This document shows positions 24,560-32,820 of a stretch of DNA of 34,252 nucleotides, piece after piece (within the stretch, counting starts at the first letter, position 1; every line of letters starts with the position of its first letter). The stretch is from Synergistota bacterium. GTDB taxonomy: Bacteria; Synergistota; Synergistia; Synergistales; Synergistaceae. Where the stretch lies: assembly GCA_023450745.1 (NCBI GenBank), contig JAEXGR010000053.1, positions 1-34,252 of the forward strand. The letters run 5' to 3'. Below the pieces are notes generated by a model. The model did not search any database. It worked only from the letters and a program-made list of their open reading frames with translations, and was not told where the DNA came from. The translations under genes were made by a program, and so were the position numbers.

Positions 24560-25804
24560 TTGGCGCGCCCGCAGAGGAATGACCCGGAAAAGTTTGGGCG
24601 GCTCGACGGTCTTCTGCCGAAGGCCGAAGGCCGGATAGAGCCAAATCCGCAAAACCTGCCGAAGGAGCTCGACATCGAGGGTCTGCCGGAGGGGCGGTGG
24701 ATTGCGCGCGGCGTCTACCGTATGGAGCGCGAGTTCGCCTATGGCCGCTGGTACGGCAAGAAGATGCTCGCCTCTCCCGCCGAGAGCGGGCGGGCGCTCT
24801 GTCACTGGGGCGGAGATCCCGTGCCCGTCTTCCTCGATACGGAGACGACGGGTCTCTCAGGAGGCACCGGCACCTATGCCTTCCTGATCGGGCTTGGCCT
24901 CTGCGGCGAAGCGTCTTTCCGCGTCGTGCAGCTTTTCCTCGCGGGGCCCGCCTGGGAAAAGAGCTGGCTTGCCGCGATCGAGGCGGAGCTGCCGGAGCGG
25001 TACGGCCTCGTGACATACAACGGGCGCGCCTTTGACCTGCCGCTGCTGCGCACGCGCTACACGCTGGCCCGCGCCGTGCCCTCGTGGGGCGGCGCGCAGC
25101 ACATGGACCTGCTCGCCCTCGCGCGCCATTTTTACAGGGGGAGGCTCCCCTCCTGCTCGCTCTCCTCGATTGAAAGAAACGTCCTCGGCCTGCGCCGCAG
25201 CGGGGAAGACGTCCCCGGCAGCGAGATCCCGTGGATGTACACGCAGTTCCTCCGTACCCAGGACGCGGGGCCGCTGCGCGGCATATTCTATCACAACACG
25301 CTTGACATCGTTTCGCTCGCGGCGCTGCAAATACATATCGCGGAGCTGGCGCGCGGCGAATGTTCCTGCGCCGCGGAGATGATCCGCGCCGGCGACCTCT
25401 GGGCCGCGAAGGGTTTTCAGAAGGAGGCGCGCGCGGCGTGGGAGGGGGCGCTCGACTTCCGCCAGGACCGCCACCTTGCGCTGCTGCGCCTCGCGGAGGC
25501 GGAGCGCGCCGCGGGCAGCTACGAGGCCGCTTACCGCTATTACAAGGAGTCGCTGGCGACGGAACGCCGTCCCGTGCACACGCTGGAGGCGATGGCGAAG
25601 ATTGAGGAACACCGCTTCCACCGCTGCGAGGACGCCCTCGCCCACGCTGCGGAGGCCCTGCGCTGGCTTGAGAGCCACCGCGTCTTCAAAGACCGCCAGT
25701 GGGAGGAGGACAGAAAGAACCTCCTGTACCGGATAGAGAGGCTGAAAAGAAAGATCGCCGCGCAAGAGTGCGGCGGAGAAATTTTTCCCGGCGGCGAGCT
25801 ATAG
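24560..25804 (+). CDS. YprB-like RNase H-fold 3'-5' exonuclease with TPR-like tail
   Basis: A 414-aa protein. The middle domain is an exonuclease fold with DTETTG (93-98, motif I), TYNGRAFDLPLLR (motif II) and HNTLDIVSLA (motif III), preceded by a family N-terminal region (GRWIARGVYRMEREFAYG). After about residue 270, helical repeats (LWAAKGFQKEARAAWEGAL; AERAAGSYEAAYRYYKES) resemble TPRs. YprB-type proteins are thought to be DEDD exonucleases acting on nucleic acid. The start is TTG 24560, directly after the previous stop, with only GGTGAG upstream, so it likely depends on translational coupling. Confidence 0.88.
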   Translation: MARPQRNDPEKFGRLDGLLPKAEGRIEPNPQNLPKELDIEGLPEGRWIARGVYRMEREFAYGRWYGKKMLASPAESGRALCHWGGDPVPVFLDTETTGLSGGTGTYAFLIGLGLCGEASFRVVQLFLAGPAWEKSWLAAIEAELPERYGLVTYNGRAFDLPLLRTRYTLARAVPSWGGAQHMDLLALARHFYRGRLPSCSLSSIERNVLGLRRSGEDVPGSEIPWMYTQFLRTQDAGPLRGIFYHNTLDIVSLAALQIHIAELARGECSCAAEMIRAGDLWAAKGFQKEARAAWEGALDFRQDRHLALLRLAEAERAAGSYEAAYRYYKESLATERRPVHTLEAMAKIEEHRFHRCEDALAHAAEALRWLESHRVFKDRQWEEDRKNLLYRIERLKRKIAAQECGGEIFPGGEL

Positions 25805-25826
25805 GCGCGCAGCGGTTCGTGCCATT

Positions 25827-25860
25827 TTCATATATCACGCGAAATGATGTATAATTCATG
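25827..25860 (+). promoter_or_regulatory. argH promoter with candidate ARG box
   Basis: TTCATA (25827-25832) and TATAAT (25850-25855) are 17 nt apart. The -10 lies inside AATGATGTATAATTCATG (25843-25860), which matches the ARG-box pattern TGAAT-N4-ATTCA except in the left half. ArgR binding here would block argH transcription when arginine is plentiful. No argR gene is in the window. Confidence 0.5.
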
Positions 25861-25918
25861 CCAAATTTACAGGAATTCGACACTTGCCGGATAATTCGGA
25901 AGGGAGAGCTGCCACAAA

Positions 25919-27334
25919 ATGTGGAAGGGCCGTTTTGCACAGGATACGGACGAAGCAGTGATAAACTTTACCCAGTCTCTGGATCTTGACTGGCGCATGG
26001 CGTTCGCGGACATCCGCGGGAGCGTCGCGCATGTGAGGATGCTTGCGCACGCCGGACTCCTCGACGCGCAGGAGGCGGAGACGATAGAAAAGAACCTGCG
26101 TGAGATCGCGGAGGAGATAAAACGCGGGGACTTCACGCCGAAGGTTTCGCTGGAGGATGTGCACATGAACATCGAGTCGCGCCTCATCGAAAAATGCGGC
26201 GCGACGGGCGCGCGCCTCCACATGGGGCGCAGCCGCAACGACCAGGTCAACACCACCGTGCGTCTCTATCTGCGCAAAGAGCTGCTTGGCATCGGCGAGG
26301 GGCTTGAGGCGCTTATTTCCGTGCTGCTCAAAAAGGCGGCGGAACAGGCCGAGACCGTCGTCCCCGGCTATACGCACCTGCAGCAGGCGCAGCCCATCTC
26401 GATGGGACAGTTCTGGATGGCGCACGCGCAGGCCTTCATGCGCGACGCCAGGCGGCTGCTCGCCGCCTATGACGCCGTCGACGAGTCGCCGCTTGGCTGC
26501 GGCGCGCTTGCCGGCTCCACGCTGCCGCTTGACCGCGAATTTACGCGGCGCGACATGGGTTTTTCGCGCCTCACGGAAAACAGTATGGACACCGTCGCCC
26601 ACCGCGACCACTTCATGGACGTCCTCTACTTCGCCGCCGTCTTCGGCGGCCACGTGAGCCGTCTCTCCGAGGACCTCATCATCTATTTCACCACCGAATT
26701 CGGCTGGGTCAAACTGCCGGATTCCTTCTGCACCGGTTCGAGCATCATGCCGCAGAAGAAAAACCCCGACGTGCTGGAGATCCTGCGCGGCAAAGCGGGG
26801 CAGCTCTCCGGCGCGCTCGTCGACCTGCTGACGATGACCAAGGGCATCCCGCTCACCTACAACCGCGACTTGCAGGACGACAAACGCAGCCTCTTTCGCA
26901 CGCTTGACTGCCTCAAGGGGATATTCTCCGTCTTCCCCGCGCTGCTTGCGCAGGTGGAGATCGACGAAGAACGGGCCAACCACGGCTTTGCCGACGGCCT
27001 CATCCTTGCCACCGACGTCGCCGAATACCTCGTGCTGCGCGGCGTCCCCTTCCGTAACGCCCACGAAAAAGTGGGTCACGCCGTGCGCTGGTGCCTCGAA
27101 CACGGCCGGCCGATGGACAAACTGACGCTTGCGGAGTGGCAGGCCGTGATACCGGAGGTGAAAGCGGACCTGCTGCCGCTGCTTTCGCCGCGCCGGTCGA
27201 TGGAGCGCCGCGACACCGCGGGCGGCACCTCGCCGCGTCAGGTGCGGGCGCAGATCGCGCGCGCGCAGGAAAAGCTTGCCGCCTACGAAAAAGAGATGGC
27301 GGAATACCGGGAAAAATTGCCGGACATGCTGTAA
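25919..27334 (+). CDS. argH: Argininosuccinate lyase ArgH
   Basis: A 471-aa enzyme of normal length that cleaves argininosuccinate to arginine and fumarate, the last step of arginine synthesis. It starts MWKGRFAQDTDEAVINFTQS as usual. The fumarase/aspartase superfamily signature GSSIMPQKKNPD is at residues 273-284, and the catalytic serine lies in this flexible loop. The conserved TGARLHMGRSRNDQV and PGYTHLQQAQP segments are also present. GGAAGGGAGAG precedes the ATG by 9-14 nt. It is alone here, with no other arg genes. Confidence 0.97.
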   Translation: MWKGRFAQDTDEAVINFTQSLDLDWRMAFADIRGSVAHVRMLAHAGLLDAQEAETIEKNLREIAEEIKRGDFTPKVSLEDVHMNIESRLIEKCGATGARLHMGRSRNDQVNTTVRLYLRKELLGIGEGLEALISVLLKKAAEQAETVVPGYTHLQQAQPISMGQFWMAHAQAFMRDARRLLAAYDAVDESPLGCGALAGSTLPLDREFTRRDMGFSRLTENSMDTVAHRDHFMDVLYFAAVFGGHVSRLSEDLIIYFTTEFGWVKLPDSFCTGSSIMPQKKNPDVLEILRGKAGQLSGALVDLLTMTKGIPLTYNRDLQDDKRSLFRTLDCLKGIFSVFPALLAQVEIDEERANHGFADGLILATDVAEYLVLRGVPFRNAHEKVGHAVRWCLEHGRPMDKLTLAEWQAVIPEVKADLLPLLSPRRSMERRDTAGGTSPRQVRAQIARAQEKLAAYEKEMAEYREKLPDML

Positions 27335-27434
27335 AATCGCGCCATCAGGTAAATACAGATGGTTCGCCGCTCTGACGGCCAAGGAGCCAATTCGGCGCTT
27401 TTCTGGTTTGTGCGATTCGACTGTCATCTTCCGC

Positions 27435-27501
27435 GGATGTTTCTGTCCGGGGCCGTGATATAAGGCCTGCCCGAGCGGGATCGTCTCGGGCAGACGTATC
27501 C
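27435..27501 (+). other. Candidate structured RNA element (three-way junction)
   Basis: GGATGTTTC (27435-27443) can pair with GACGTATCC (27493-27501), with two G-U pairs and one mismatch. This encloses two hairpins: GGCC/GGCC at 27451-27467 and TGCCCGAG/CTCGGGCA at 27468-27492. A terminator follows at 27531. The element lies in the 235-nt gap after argH, with no ORF of note. It could be a small RNA, an argH 3' UTR or an old regulatory leader. It does not match tmRNA, RNase P, SRP or 6S RNA signatures I looked for. Confidence 0.35.
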
Positions 27502-27530
27502 AACCGTTTCTGGTAAACGCACCGCACCGT

Positions 27531-27566
27531 CGCCCTGAGAAGTTTCAGCTCAGGGCGTCTCTTTTC
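27531..27566 (+). terminator. Intrinsic terminator downstream of argH
   Basis: A perfect 9-bp stem CGCCCTGAG (27531-27539) / CTCAGGGCG (27549-27557) is followed by TCTCTTTTCT. It ends plus-strand transcription before the convergent GIY-YIG gene. Confidence 0.82.
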
Positions 27567-27569
27567 TTG

Positions 27570-27851
27570 TCATATGTCTAAATCATCCCAGTTGGGATTT
27601 TCTTTTTCTATCAGGCGTACCTTCCAGCCGCGGTGCCAATTCTTGAGCCGTTTCTCCTCTCTTATTGCATCCGTCATCTCATCAAAATAACAGTACCACA
27701 CAAGAATATGGGTTCCCTTTGCTTTTGAAAAACCGTGGACCTGGCCCTCTTTGTGCTGAGTGACACGTGTCGCCAGATTCGACGTAACGCCGATATAAAT
27801 ATCTCCGCCGCGTCTGTTTGCGAGCATATATACGGCAGGTTGTTTCATCAT
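27570..27851 (-). CDS. GIY-YIG nuclease-superfamily protein (UPF0213 type)
   Basis: A 93-aa single-domain protein. The GIY-YIG core is VYMLANRRGGDIYIG, followed by the catalytic-region residues TSNLATRVTQHKEG and LVWYCYFDEMTDAIREEKRLK, with the Arg, His and Glu expected in the active site. Small stand-alone members occur in many genomes with unclear function; some are structure-specific or DNA-repair nucleases. I choose ATG 27851 because AAGGAGA lies 6-12 nt upstream; the frame continues to 27902 without a ribosome-binding site. Monocistronic, ending at the argH terminator region. Confidence 0.88.
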   Translation of the reverse strand: MMKQPAVYMLANRRGGDIYIGVTSNLATRVTQHKEGQVHGFSKAKGTHILVWYCYFDEMTDAIREEKRLKNWHRGWKVRLIEKENPNWDDLDI

Positions 27852-28001
27852 CGGAGTTCTCCTTATCTGTTTTTTAATATTATACCGGATACGATTTGGC
27901 ATAGGCGTTGAACGGGCGCGCTTAGCCGCCGCCCGGAAAAACTTCTGTTCGAGGCCGGAGCGCGAAGTCTTCCCAAAACGCCCCGCGCCATGCCTTGGCG
28001 C

Positions 28002-28052
28002 TTGACAAAATTATTTGTTCAGGGAGTATAATAGTTATTAGCAGATATCTGA
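28002..28052 (+). promoter_or_regulatory. Promoter of the ornithine cyclodeaminase-family gene with palindromic operator
   Basis: TTGACA (28002-28007) and TATAAT (28027-28032) have a 19-nt spacer, slightly long. Ten bases further on is the perfect palindrome CAGATATCTG (28042-28051), extended on one side as CTGAT. It covers the transcription start, where a repressor would block initiation. The same palindrome recurs at the promoter at 34161-34209. Confidence 0.65.
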
Positions 28053-28080
28053 TAAGTTAAGAATGGAGAGATAGAATCAC

Positions 28081-29061
28081 ATGCTGTATCTTAGCGCCAG
28101 CGAGATAAGAGAGATTTTTTCTATGAGAGAGGCGATCGAGTCTGACCGCGAGGCCTTTATGATTCAGGCGGCAGGGTTGGCGGAGGTGCCGGTGAGGACG
28201 AATTTTAACGTGGCCGAAGGCGGTATCACCTCGTTTATGCCGGCTCTGATTAAAAAGTATCCGCAGGCGGGGATCAAGATCGTCTCGACATACGCGGGCA
28301 ATTATAAAAAAGGTTTGCCCGCCGTTTCGGCGACGGTGCTGCTGGCCGACCCCGAGACGGGGGCGGTCAACGCTCTGCTTGACGGCACGGAACTGACGCG
28401 TATGCGCACCGGCGCGGTCTCGGGGCTGGCCACGGAGCTCCTGGCGAATGAGACGGCGGAGGTGGGCGCGCTTTTCGGCACCGGCGGACAGGCGGCCTCG
28501 CAGTTGGAGGCGGTGCTGACGTCAAGGCCGCTGAAAGAGGTCCGTGTCTATGACATGGCTCCCGAAAGGATCGCGGACTTTATCCGGCGCACCGCGGAGA
28601 CGGCCGCGAAGTTCGGTACGACGCTCGTCTCCGCGGGGAGCCCGGCGGAGGCCGTCGCGGAGGCCGACGTTATTACCACGGTGACGACCAGCCCGGAGCC
28701 CGTATTTGACGGAACGCTCGTGAAGGCGGGGGCGCATATCAACGCCGTCGGCACTTTCATGCCGCATAAGCGCGAGCTTGACGAGTATATCGTGCGGCGC
28801 GCCGACAAAATTTTTATCGACAACCGGGAGGCGGTCATGAGCGAGGCGGGAGAATTCCTGATTCCGCTGGCGGCGGGGCGCTTCTCGGAAGCGATGATCA
28901 CGGGAGAACTCGGCGATCTGCTTACGGGACGGACGCGCGGGCGCGGCAGCCGGGAAGAGATAACGCTGATGAAGACGGTCGGCTTCGCCACGCTTGATAT
29001 CGTGATCGCGCATAAGGTCTATGAGAAGGCGCTCAAGGCCGGGGTGGGGACGGAGCTTTAG
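28081..29061 (+). CDS. Ornithine cyclodeaminase/mu-crystallin family enzyme
   Basis: A 326-aa NAD(P)-dependent enzyme. The N-terminal half has the family pattern GIKIVSTYAGN and PAVSATVLLADPETG..LLDGTELTRMRTGAVSGLAT (substrate and dimer region). The Rossmann nucleotide-binding loop is GALFGTGGQAASQLEAV, a GTGGQA variant. Members include ornithine cyclodeaminase (ornithine to proline), alanine dehydrogenase, and ketimine reductases; the reaction here cannot be fixed from sequence. GGAGAG precedes the ATG. A shared palindrome in its promoter suggests control by the GntR regulator encoded at 33298-33990. Confidence 0.88.
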   Translation: MLYLSASEIREIFSMREAIESDREAFMIQAAGLAEVPVRTNFNVAEGGITSFMPALIKKYPQAGIKIVSTYAGNYKKGLPAVSATVLLADPETGAVNALLDGTELTRMRTGAVSGLATELLANETAEVGALFGTGGQAASQLEAVLTSRPLKEVRVYDMAPERIADFIRRTAETAAKFGTTLVSAGSPAEAVAEADVITTVTTSPEPVFDGTLVKAGAHINAVGTFMPHKRELDEYIVRRADKIFIDNREAVMSEAGEFLIPLAAGRFSEAMITGELGDLLTGRTRGRGSREEITLMKTVGFATLDIVIAHKVYEKALKAGVGTEL

Positions 29062-29176
29062 AAAACCGCCGCTGCGCGCCGTCAGGCCCGCCCGCCGGCT
29101 TTGACAGTGAAAATCAGAGGCAGGGCTCTTCGGCGGCGGCCGTCGCCGCGAATGTTTGAGCGGCCGCAGAGACGAA

Positions 29177-29214
29177 GCGCCCCGCGCCAGAGGCTTTGCC
29201 TCGGCGCGGGGCGC
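29177..29214. repeat. Long GC-rich hairpin between convergent genes
   Basis: GCGCCCCGCGCC (29177-29188) pairs with GGCGCGGGGCGC (29203-29214), and an inner GAGGC/GCCTC extends the stem around a TTT loop with one bulged A. No T-tract follows on either strand. It may act as a transcription end with processing or as a REP-like element; part of the motif (CGCCCCGCGCC) recurs at about 27979-27989. Confidence 0.55.
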
Positions 29215-29238
29215 GGTTCCTTGAAAAACAGCGCGTCG

Positions 29239-30279
29239 TTATTTCAGATGCCGCTTAAAGAAGGATTCAAGTTTGTCAAAGGGAATGAGCTCCACGCGGT
29301 CATAGAGGTCGGCGTGACCCGCCCGCGGGACGATATAGAGCTCTTTCGGCTCGGCGGCGCGCTTGTAGGCGTCCTCGCTGAACTCCCTTGAGTGGGCTTC
29401 GGAACCGGTGATGAAGAGCACGGCGCGCGGCGAGATGGTCTCGATGTCTTCGAAGGGGTAGAAGTTCATGAACTTAACGTTGCTGACGAGCGTCGGGTGC
29501 GTAGTGGTTTCCGGGGACGCGCCCGCGGGGGTGAATTCGCCCCTTTCGGTGCGGTAGAAGTCGTAGAATTCGCGTTCGATGGGGTTGGACTTTTCGTTGA
29601 TCTCGTGCACCGTACCGCTGGTGTACTGGGTCTTGCCGCCGGTGTATTCCGCGAAACGCTGCTTGGCGGCGTCGGCGATGATCTGCTTTCTCTGTTCAAG
29701 GCTGAGGCCGTTGCGGAGGCCGTGACGGTTTGCCGCGCCCATGTTGTACATGCTGACGGTGGCGACCGCCGCAAGGCGCGGGTCGATTTTTGCCGCGCTC
29801 ACGGCGAAGCTGCCGCTGCCGCAAATACCGATCACGCCGATTTTCGTCCTGTCAACGATGGGCCTGGCGCTGAGAAAGTCCACCGCGGCGCTGAAGCCGT
29901 CGGCGTAGACGTCGGGCAGGACGGAGTTGCGGGGCTGTCCCGCGCTTTCGCCCCAGAAGGAGAGGTCGATGGCCAGCGTAATGAAGCCGCGTTCCGCCAT
30001 CTTCTGGGCGTAGAGGTTTGCGCTCTGTTCTTTGACGGCTCCCATGGGGTGTCCGACGATGAGGGCGGGAAGCTTTGCGCCGTTCTTGATGTTTTTCGGA
30101 ACGAAGAGGTTCCCGGCCACGTCCATCTGGTAGAGATTCTTGAAGACGACCTTCTCCGCCGTCACCTTGTCGCTTTTGTAAAAGTTGTCCGCGCCGTTTG
30201 ACATGTCCGCCGCGAGGGCCGTGCCCGCCGTCAGGGAAATTATCGCCGTAAGTGCCAGTGCTAGTGCTGCTATTCTCAT
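29239..30279 (-). CDS. Exported alpha/beta hydrolase of the dienelactone hydrolase type
   Basis: A 346-aa protein with signal peptide MRIAALALALTAIISLTAGT (cleavage after ALA). The hydrolase core shows the oxyanion HPMGAVKEQ region and AIDLSFWGES. The nucleophile elbow is GVIGICGSGSF, where the nucleophile appears to be Cys rather than Ser, as in dienelactone hydrolase. FITGSEAHSREF likely supplies the acid and AGHADLYD the catalytic His. The substrate is unknown. It is the second gene of an operon with a small helical protein 15 nt upstream, divergent from a LysR regulator likely to control both. Confidence 0.85.
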   Translation of the reverse strand: MRIAALALALTAIISLTAGTALAADMSNGADNFYKSDKVTAEKVVFKNLYQMDVAGNLFVPKNIKNGAKLPALIVGHPMGAVKEQSANLYAQKMAERGFITLAIDLSFWGESAGQPRNSVLPDVYADGFSAAVDFLSARPIVDRTKIGVIGICGSGSFAVSAAKIDPRLAAVATVSMYNMGAANRHGLRNGLSLEQRKQIIADAAKQRFAEYTGGKTQYTSGTVHEINEKSNPIEREFYDFYRTERGEFTPAGASPETTTHPTLVSNVKFMNFYPFEDIETISPRAVLFITGSEAHSREFSEDAYKRAAEPKELYIVPRAGHADLYDRVELIPFDKLESFFKRHLK

Positions 30280-30294
30280 TTTTTACTGCTCCTT

Positions 30295-30591
30295 TCAGCT
30301 TTTCGCCGTTTTGATTTTTATTTGATGTTTTTTGCCGTTTGCCGTTTGCAGCGCGCCTTCCGCCTTGTCCCTGGCTTTTTTCATTTTGAAAGTCAGAAAA
30401 TCCAGGCAGTCGATCATCCGCTGGTTTTCATGCATATCCCGCAGCAGCCGGTCCCGGTGTCCCACGAGGAGCGCCGCCTGTTCCGCGGCCTTGCCCTCTT
30501 CGCCGAGCGCGATAAATCTTTTGATATCCTCCGCGCCGCAGCCCGCGTCTTCCAGGTTTTGCGCGACGGCCTCTTTTTCTTTTTCCCTCAA
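30295..30591 (-). CDS. Small helical protein resembling a MerR C-terminal domain
   Basis: A 98-aa, largely helical, charged protein. Its AEDIKRFIALGEEGKAAEQA stretch followed by HRDRLLRDMHENQRMIDCLD and FKMKK resembles the dimerisation helix and C-terminus of MerR-family regulators, but the helix-turn-helix is absent. It starts at TTG 30591, supported by AAGGAGGTGA 4-13 nt upstream; no ATG fits. It is the first gene of a unit with the exported hydrolase and lies divergent from the LysR gene. A stand-alone coiled-coil partner or regulator is possible; function unknown. Confidence 0.65.
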   Translation of the reverse strand: MREKEKEAVAQNLEDAGCGAEDIKRFIALGEEGKAAEQAALLVGHRDRLLRDMHENQRMIDCLDFLTFKMKKARDKAEGALQTANGKKHQIKIKTAKS

Positions 30592-30721
30592 CCTCTCACC
30601 TCCTTGCGCATGATTATATTTTTATGCCATAAATATATCAAATACCTATAATTAATCTATTGTCATACATTACAGGCATAGTTAAAATAGATATATATTA
30701 TTAGGAAAGGCGGGTGCGGCG

Positions 30722-31612
30722 ATGGACCTGCGAGTGCTGCAATATTTTCTCGCGATCGCTCGCGAGGGGAATATCACCAAAGCGGCGGATTTTCTGCACA
30801 TGACGCAGCCGACGCTTTCACGCCAGATCAAAGAGCTGGAGACGAGTCTTGGCAAGCAGCTGCTGATCCGCGGCAATCGGCGGATTACCCTGACCGACGA
30901 GGGGATGCTGCTGCGGAAGCGGGCGGAGGAGATCGTGGCGTTGTTGGAAAAGACAGAAGGGGAGATAACCGCCTCCGATGAGACGGTGAGCGGCGACGTC
31001 TTCATCGGCGGCGGCGAGACTGAGGGGATGCGCTTTATCGCGAGGACGGCGAAACGGCTGCGCGAAAGTTACCCCGAGATAAACTTTCACCTTTTCAGCG
31101 GCAACGAAGAAGACGTGACGGAGCGCCTCGATAAGGGGCTGATAGATTTCGCCCTCTTTGTTGGGCAGGCCGACCTGAAAAAGTATGATTATTTTCCCCT
31201 GCCGGGCAACGATCCCTGGGGGCTGATCCTGCGGAAGGACGACCCGCTCGCCGCCAGGGAGAACGTCACCCCTGAGGATCTGGAGGGCGTTTCGCTGCTT
31301 TGCCCGCGCCAGGTGGTGCTTAATAATGAGATGTCCGGCTGGCTGGGGCGCGATTTTCAGACGCTGAAGATCGTCGCCACCTATAACCTCATCTACAACG
31401 CTTCGCTGATGGTGGAAGAGGGGATGGGCGCGGCCCTCGGCATCGACGGGCTGATCAACGTCTTCGGCCGCGATGAGCTCTGTTTCCGCCCCCTCGAGCC
31501 CAAGGTCGCGGCGGGGCGCGTCATCGCCTGGAAGAAGTATCAGGTCTTTTCACGCGCGGCGGAGAAATTTTTAGAGCTGGTGCAGAGAGAGCTTTCACCG
31601 GACGAAGATTAA
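30722..31612 (+). CDS. LysR-family transcriptional regulator
   Basis: A 296-aa regulator with the canonical N-terminal helix-turn-helix (MDLRVLQYFLAIAREGNITK, then MTQPTLSRQIKELETSLGKQ, residues 1-60). A periplasmic-binding-type co-inducer domain follows from about residue 90. It is the usual length. AGGAAAGGCGGG precedes the ATG. It is divergent from the small-helical-protein and exported-hydrolase genes, its probable targets. The 130-nt AT-rich intergenic region between them has T-N11-A-like candidate sites, though none is clear. Confidence 0.92.
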   Translation: MDLRVLQYFLAIAREGNITKAADFLHMTQPTLSRQIKELETSLGKQLLIRGNRRITLTDEGMLLRKRAEEIVALLEKTEGEITASDETVSGDVFIGGGETEGMRFIARTAKRLRESYPEINFHLFSGNEEDVTERLDKGLIDFALFVGQADLKKYDYFPLPGNDPWGLILRKDDPLAARENVTPEDLEGVSLLCPRQVVLNNEMSGWLGRDFQTLKIVATYNLIYNASLMVEEGMGAALGIDGLINVFGRDELCFRPLEPKVAAGRVIAWKKYQVFSRAAEKFLELVQRELSPDED

Positions 31613-31643
31613 AAAAATATCACGACGGGAGATATAGAAGATC

Positions 31644-32408
31644 ATGGATAAGATGCCGGCAAGTATTTTTAATGATGTCATTGGGCCAGTAATGCGCGGC
31701 CCGTCGAGCTCGCATGTCGCGGGGGCGGCGCGAATCGCGTCGGTCGTGCGGCAGTCTGTCGGCGGCGCGCCGCGGCGCGTCATCGTCGATTTTGACGTGA
31801 ACGGCTCGCTCGCCGCCTCGCACGACGGGCACGGCACGGATATGGGCTTTGTCTGCGGCATTCTCGGCAAGGAGATCACGGAACCTGATGTCGACCGCTA
31901 CGCGGCCCTCGCGCAGGAGGCGGGCGTCGAGGTCGAATTTCGCATTCTCGATTATGGCGCGGCGCATCCGAACAATTACCGGATGGAAGTCTGGGGGCGC
32001 GGCGGCGAACACCATCTGTGGGAGGGGGTCTCCGTCGGCGGCGGCATGATCGAGATGCGGCGCTGCGACGGTTTCCCCGTCTCCATCTGCGGCGATTTTT
32101 ACGAGGTGCTGGCAAGGTTCCCGGAGGCCCGCGGCGCGGCGCGAATGTCGAATGCGGTTACGAACTTCCCCGACGGAAAGCGCAAACAGCTACGCATCTG
32201 CCTCAGCCTCGCCTGCCACCCTTCTACGGGCGACATCATCGGTTTTACATACACGCAGGATATAACTGAGGAAAAACTCGACGCCTATGCGCTGCAAAGC
32301 ATCGTCAACCACGACTACGAGCTGATGGCGCGCGTGGACTTGCGCGACGGAAGCTATGTGATGTTCTTGCAGGCTGAGAGCGAACGCATGCTGATAGACA
32401 AGCCGTGA
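31644..32408 (+). pseudogene. Chimera: serine dehydratase beta-subunit start fused to a PAS-type protein fragment
   Basis: The first ~150 residues are the beta subunit of an iron-sulphur L-serine dehydratase (SdaAB type): VIGPVMRGPSSSHVAGAARI, SHDGHGTDMGF and GVSVGGGMIEM. From about residue 165 the frame changes character: KQLRICLSLACHPSTGDIIG, YTQDITEEKLDAYALQSIVN and HDYELMARVD look like a PAS domain from a GGDEF-type sensor, a family that has no place in a dehydratase. The frame stops at TGA 32406, but the same frame continues directly into more sensor-like sequence. No alpha subunit follows. A deletion fusing two genes is the likely origin. Whether any product is made is unclear. Confidence 0.65.
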
Positions 32409-32658
32409 TTTTTTGACGAGGCAAGCCGCGCCTTAGCGGAACGATATATCGGCGACCCCGCGGAACGCGAAAGACGGCTACGCGAGCTGGCCATCCCCAA
32501 TATTGTGAAAAATCTTGGCGCCTCCGGTTCCTTCGCCTATATATGACGTTATGGAAGATGGCGCGGCGAAAAAGAAAAAATTGCAATTTTACTACATGAA
32601 CCCCGAACGCGACTCCGTCTGCTTCGCCCGAGCCGACATCACCGGCACGGGGGAGTAG
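32409..32658 (+). pseudogene. Remnant of a PAS-type signalling protein, interrupted by stop and frameshift
   Basis: After the TGA at 32406, in the same frame, codons read FFDEASRALAERYIG, RRLRELAIPN and NLGASGSFAY before a second TGA at 32544. A one-base shift there restores YDVMEDGA, KKKKLQFYYMNPERDSVCFA and RADIT, ending at TAG 32656. The last part is typical of the strand before a DIT motif in PAS-GGDEF proteins. The remnant thus carries at least one nonsense and one frameshift mutation and lacks its C-terminal output domain. Confidence 0.5.
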
Positions 32659-32703
32659 CTTCCGAGTGCGGTTGATTCTTTAGGAAGAAAGGTATTTATA
32701 GAG

Positions 32704-32820
32704 ATGAAACTTACCATAGATAAAAAAATATTGGAAGATTTTCCCGAAGCCAAGATCGGCTGGTTGCGCGCGCGGATCACGAACGGGAATGTATTGTCCC
32801 GTGTGGCGGAGATAGAGTAA
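32704..32820 (+). pseudogene. N-terminal fragment of a B3/4-domain protein
   Basis: The 38-codon frame reads MKLTIDKKILEDFPEAKIGW and then LRARITNGNVLSRVAEIE before TAA. The start matches stand-alone B3/4 (tRNA-synthetase editing-type) domain proteins, which normally run to about 230 residues. GAAAGG lies upstream. Most of the domain is missing, which suggests an internal deletion. Function is lost. Confidence 0.4.

Noticed and set aside
25856..27427. 523-codon minus-strand frame opposite argH
   Set aside because: It is an antisense shadow of argH. The argH product has the full family signature and the antisense frame has none.
27970..27998. REP element or IS end at the CGCCCCGCGCC repeat
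   Set aside because: Only a partial second copy exists in the window, there is no transposase, and no target duplication could be seen.
31644..32408. Intact L-serine dehydratase beta subunit
   Set aside because: Only the first ~150 residues fit the family. The rest is PAS-like, and the alpha subunit is missing.
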